A stretch of DNA of 64,000 bases. Origin: Chelonoidis abingdonii. Lineage: Eukaryota; Chordata; Testudines; Testudinidae. This document shows, piece after piece, positions 60,757-64,000 of this stretch. How positions within the stretch are numbered: position 1 is the stretch's first letter; each line of letters begins with the position of its first letter. The notes beneath the pieces were generated by a model. That model ran no database searches. It was not told where the DNA came from and saw only the letters and a program-made list of their open reading frames with translations. The stretch covers positions 33,596,157 to 33,660,156 of the forward strand of contig NC_133776.1 of assembly GCF_003597395.2 (NCBI RefSeq). Reading direction: 5' to 3'. Made by a program: the position numbers and the translations under genes.

Positions 60757-61290
60757 CACAGGGCCACATCTGGGTACGGAAATTGTATGGCGAGCCATGA
60801 ATGCTCACGAAATTGGGGGTTGGGGTGCCAGAGGGGGTGAGGGCTTCAGCTGGGGTGCGGGCTCTGCAGTGGGGCTGAGGGTTTGGAGGTGTAAGAGGGC
60901 TGGGACGGAGGGGTTTGGAGGGCGGGAAAGGGATCAGGGCTGGGGGTTGAGGGGCAGGCGGGGACAGGGGGTGCAGGCTCTGGGCGGCGCGTGCCTCAGG
61001 CAGCTTCCAGAAGCAGCAGCATGTCCTTCCTCCGGCACCTATGCAGAGTCGCAGCCAGGCGGCTCTGCTCGCTGCCATGGTTGCCAGCCAATGGGAGCTG
61101 TGGGGGTACTGTGTGGAGCCCCCGCGTGCCCCTATGCATATGAGGCGGAGGAGGGATGTGCCGCTGCTTCTGGGAGCTGCATGGAGCCCCCGCATGTGCA
61201 GAGTGGAGCTTCTCGGCTGGAGCTCGAGGTCTGGATTAAAACGTCTGAAGGGCCGGATGCAGCCCCTGGCCTATAGTTTGCACACCTCTA
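60757..61290. mobile_element. hAT-type GC-rich element, left end degraded
   Basis: It begins in 'gggccacatctgggtacgg' and ends 'gcctatagtttgcacacctc', the counterpart of the TIR at 5237-5391. The interior has 'gccaatgggagctg' (CCAAT box) and inverted 'atgtccttcctccggcacct' and 'gggatgtgccgctgcttctg' arms. Frames on both strands (159 and 164 codons) run through it, but they are artefacts of the GC-rich inverted structure. Lies in RNF7 intron 1. Confidence 0.75.
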
Positions 61291-62239
61291 CAGTAACAGG
61301 TGAGATGACTGTAAACATCATGACCATTAGTGGCCACTATTACATTTTTGGAAGGTGTCATAGTAGAGGAGTGTTTTAAAGAGGGATCTGAAGAAGGACA
61401 ATGTTGTGGCTTTACAGATTTTTACAAGGAGCTATTCCATGCATAAGGAACACCACGGGAGAAGGTGCTTGTTGGAAAATTTGACAAATGAGCAATGAAG
61501 TCTTGGCATATTTGGAGGGGCAGAGACAGGAATAGACATCTCAATAGTGTATAAGAGATAACACATAGGGCACCCTTCAAACACTTCAATCCCTGTTGCC
61601 AGCATCTGGGTCGTCAGTCAATTACCTTCAGAAATATCAAATTCACTAATAATCCTATTATTTTTTTAAATTAAAATATAAAGGCAATCAGAGTTCCATA
61701 TTTAGCTCCACAGAAAATATTTATTCTTTTGGTATAAATATAAGAGGAATTTTAATTTCTTTTAATCTAAGCCTTTTTTCCCTTTAATTCTGTGATTTAA
61801 CATAATTGGCATGAGTAGAGGTATAAACTCAGATCTATTCTCCACAGTGCTTTTGTGCTATTTCTACTTCCTTATAAATCAGGTTCAGTAAAATCCATTA
61901 TTGGATATAACTAAAAACTGTATTTTTAAGAAAATGTTATTCTATTGCAGATAATTTCTCAGTCCTGATGTGAGCTTTGTCTACCAGCCCAAGACCAAGT
62001 GTGAACTGTCTTCAAAGCATGCTAAAACTTCTTGTATAAAGTCAAGCTAAATAAGACACTGAAGGTATTTTTCACTACTTCATTCTGCACTATAGTCTTT
62101 TTTCCTCTAGCATGCTCATAAATTCTCCCAGCTCAAAAGACTGTTCTAGACACAAACAGAAATATGAGAAATAGCGGGCCTAGTTATGTCCGATATTGCC
62201 ATGATGGGCACTCAGATTGGATTCTCAATCTTTCGCTCC

Positions 62240-62360
62240 CCAGAACAACACTGGAAGAATGATTTTGGGCAAGTCACTTAACCTCAGTTTCCCATTAAAG
62301 GAGTTTCTTATCCATTTTTGTAAAACACTTTGAAATTCATAGATGAAAAGCACTATATAA
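62240..62360 (+). repeat. MIR-type SINE fragment
   Basis: 'ttttgggcaagtcacttaac' and 'ctcagtttcccattaaagg' are followed by 'aaaacactttgaaattcata' and 'gaaaagcactatataaaag', the 3' half of a MIR-type CORE-SINE in forward orientation. Confidence 0.65.
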
Positions 62361-63589
62361 AAGGGTTAAATATCTTCTTTATTTTCTGGTGATTCTGTCT
62401 CTACAACACAAAAGACACTTCAGTTTCCCTATTCATTCTGTCCTTGGCCATTCTACTGAAGCTGCCAATGTGCGCCAACTGCAGCGGCTTTTGTAATTTG
62501 AATACTCACCTACTGGGAACTGGACAGAAACTATATTTGTATCATGCACAACACTGATTAGACATAAAATGGTAACTTGGATTACTTCTTACGCAAGCTG
62601 CATTTGTACCGTGACCTAGAGATGAAAAGGCTCTGTGTGTCTCCAATTAACTCCCTGAGCTATCCAATCTCAACAGCAATAAAAATTCACACTTTTTAAT
62701 GTATTTAGGTCATCATAATTATATGTAATTGCTATGCTATCAATGTCTTAATCTGTACAATTTAAGCTACTTTTAAACATTGTTTTCAGCCAAAGTACAG
62801 CTGCAGCAATATTACTGGGAAGGAGATACTCCAGTAACATCTGACAAATGGGTATAAGAACCTTCTTTTGGATAAGTGTTAATATTTGTAATCAGCTGGG
62901 GAGATTTGTACAAATACAGCGATAATAAACTTTAGCTAATGCAATAATGCAACCTTTCATTTATGCAAGAGTGGTTTGCAAGACAAAATTAACAGATAAC
63001 ACAAAGAATGCACTAGACATCACCCCTGAAGAGCAACCATTTCCTGGTGAAATGCAGCGAGAAGAGCAGACCACAGACAAGTTTTCAGCATGGTGTAATA
63101 GTTGCACAGAGATGAAGGACTCCAGTAAGTGATCCAATTTAAGCCATTAAGTTTCTGTTTAGCTAGTTAAGGAGGATCATCTGTTCGGACCCACCACCAT
63201 ATCAATGGCACCATAAGCCATGGTCAGCCACCACATGGTAGCCTACAGAGCCTGGTTTATTCAGTGTCCCCTCAATACATGAGAGCTGCTGGGGTAGGTC
63301 AACCAACTGCAGTTTATTTCAAGGAAATAAAGAACTGTAGGAGTATTTCAAGGTAAAGCTGACTGCTTAGGTGAAGCCGCTGATTATTTATTTCCGGTAC
63401 AAACACACATAAAGCTACATCACCCATTGGTACCAGCACAGGATCCTTTGCGCAATTACTGCTAGGACGTGGGACAAACACAGAGGTAGAGCATTAGGCA
63501 CTACATAAATGGCCTTGGTATCATCTCAGCAAACAGGTCAGTGTGGGAAAGAAGGAACCCAGTACGTACCAGCTCCATCAGAAACCCCG

Positions 63590-64000
63590 GGTTTACCTGG
63601 GGAGGGAGGCAGGCACCGAGGAGATTCAGGCCCCCAGGATGGGGGGGAGACCTCTGGACGCGGGAGGCGGCAGTGAGGACATACAGGGACCCCAGCTCTG
63701 CCCGCGGGGGGAGCGAGGAGCTACAGGCCCCTCCCCCCAGCATGTGGGGCTCTCCCCGCGGGGGGCAGAGAGCAGATATAGGCCCCTCCCCCAGAATGTG
63801 AGGCCCGGCCGCAGCAGGGGGAGGGGCAGTGAGGGGGTGCGGGGCTCCGCCCAGGGCGGGGGGGAGGCCGGGGCCCGCCAGCGCTTACCCATGACCTGGA
63901 CCCGGCAGATGGCGCAGGTGTCGCACTCCACGTCCCAGCTCCACATGGCCACCGCGTTCCACTTCTTCAGCGAGAACATCTTGTCGGCAGCGCCCGCCTT
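63590..64000. promoter_or_regulatory. CpG island at the RNF7 5' end
   Basis: GC content and CpG density rise sharply from about 63590 to the window edge ('cccgcggggggagcgagg', 'ctccccgcggggggcag', 'gcccggccgcagcagg', and the CpG-rich coding exon). It covers RNF7 exon 1 and its donor and presumably continues over the promoter outside the window. This is typical of a widely expressed gene, in contrast to the CpG-poor GRK7 upstream region. Confidence 0.85.
63889..64000 (-). CDS. RNF7: RNF7 exon 1, partial (RBX2/SAG RING protein)
   Basis: RNF7 (RBX2, SAG) is the RING-H2 subunit that pairs with cullin-5 and binds the E2 enzyme in CRL5 ubiquitin ligases; it also promotes CUL5 neddylation. The visible 112 bases encode KAGAADK followed by [20 protein letters not shown] and the first RING cysteines (CDTCAIC), ending ATGG|gtaagc. 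The Met in MFSLKK is internal in known orthologues (human is 113 residues), so about 21 N-terminal residues lie beyond 64000. The three exons give 92 residues here, with no disruption. The acidic/glycine N-terminus differs a little from human (AGAADK against SGGDK). Confidence 0.95.

Larger units (their letters stand above)
59766..63888 (-). other. RNF7 intron 1
   Basis: A 4.1-kb intron with donor ATGG|gtaagc at 63889/63888 and acceptor ttttag at 59767/59766. It contains a tandem duplication (60325-60421), a GC-rich hAT-type element (60757-61290), a MIR fragment (62240-62360) and, at the right, the CpG island. The rest shows no features. The frame at 62947-63132 is unrecognised. Confidence 0.85.

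Noticed and set aside
60701..61276. Overlapping long open frames of 164 and 159 codons on opposite strands
   Set aside because: They lie wholly inside a GC-rich hAT-type element with inverted arms; stop codons are rare there for compositional reasons and no domain is visible.
63977..63979. ATG of MFSLKK as the RNF7 start
   Set aside because: In known RNF7 this methionine is internal, and the reading frame stays open upstream to the window edge with a matching DK before it.

Overview
The window reads as nuclear DNA of a cryptodiran (hidden-necked) turtle. Two tRNA-derived SINEs with the CR1-like 3' tail of the tortoise Pol III (Cry) SINE family are present (37241 and 51491). They sit with CR1 LINE 3' ends, old MIR elements and many short hAT-type elements, alongside vertebrate genes with vertebrate introns. 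There is no operon structure, and most open frames are chance frames or lie inside repeats.

Two protein-coding genes are supported, both on the minus strand. GRK7, the cone-opsin kinase, is complete: four coding exons at 44701-44099, 43645-43208, 23424-23153 and 17336-16994 join in frame at consensus splice sites to 551 residues, ending in a CLLL prenylation box. RNF7 (RBX2/SAG, the RING subunit of cullin-5 ligases) is 5'-truncated by the window edge: exons at 64000-63889, 59765-59718 and 58188-58070 give 92 residues, with about 21 N-terminal residues outside. Exon 1 lies in a CpG island. The order RNF7 then GRK7, transcribed the same way, matches human 3q23. There ATP1B3 follows GRK7, so it would be expected beyond the left edge. 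The two genes have no shared function that I know of; their adjacency is conserved synteny.

Layout: 1-1185 is an unidentified CpG-rich block with skewed composition. 1186-16993 is repeat-rich intergenic DNA 3' of GRK7. 16994-44701 is GRK7, with a 19.8-kb intron 2 that has absorbed a long CR1, a Cry SINE and a series of hAT-type elements. 44702-58069 is the intergenic region, with a palindrome-array MITE and an R2-like LINE 3' end. 58070-64000 is RNF7.

The most informative layer is the transposon record. At least a dozen non-autonomous elements can be delimited to the base by 8-bp target-site duplications (hAT hallmark), plus one TA-flanked TIR element and one solo LTR nested in an older repeat. 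Several of these elements have different terminal repeats but share the same GC-rich core, including two of about 870 bp that carry arrays of palindromic hairpins capped by TTTAAA. I found no CRISPR, operon, tRNA or rRNA gene, and no convincing new protein-coding system.
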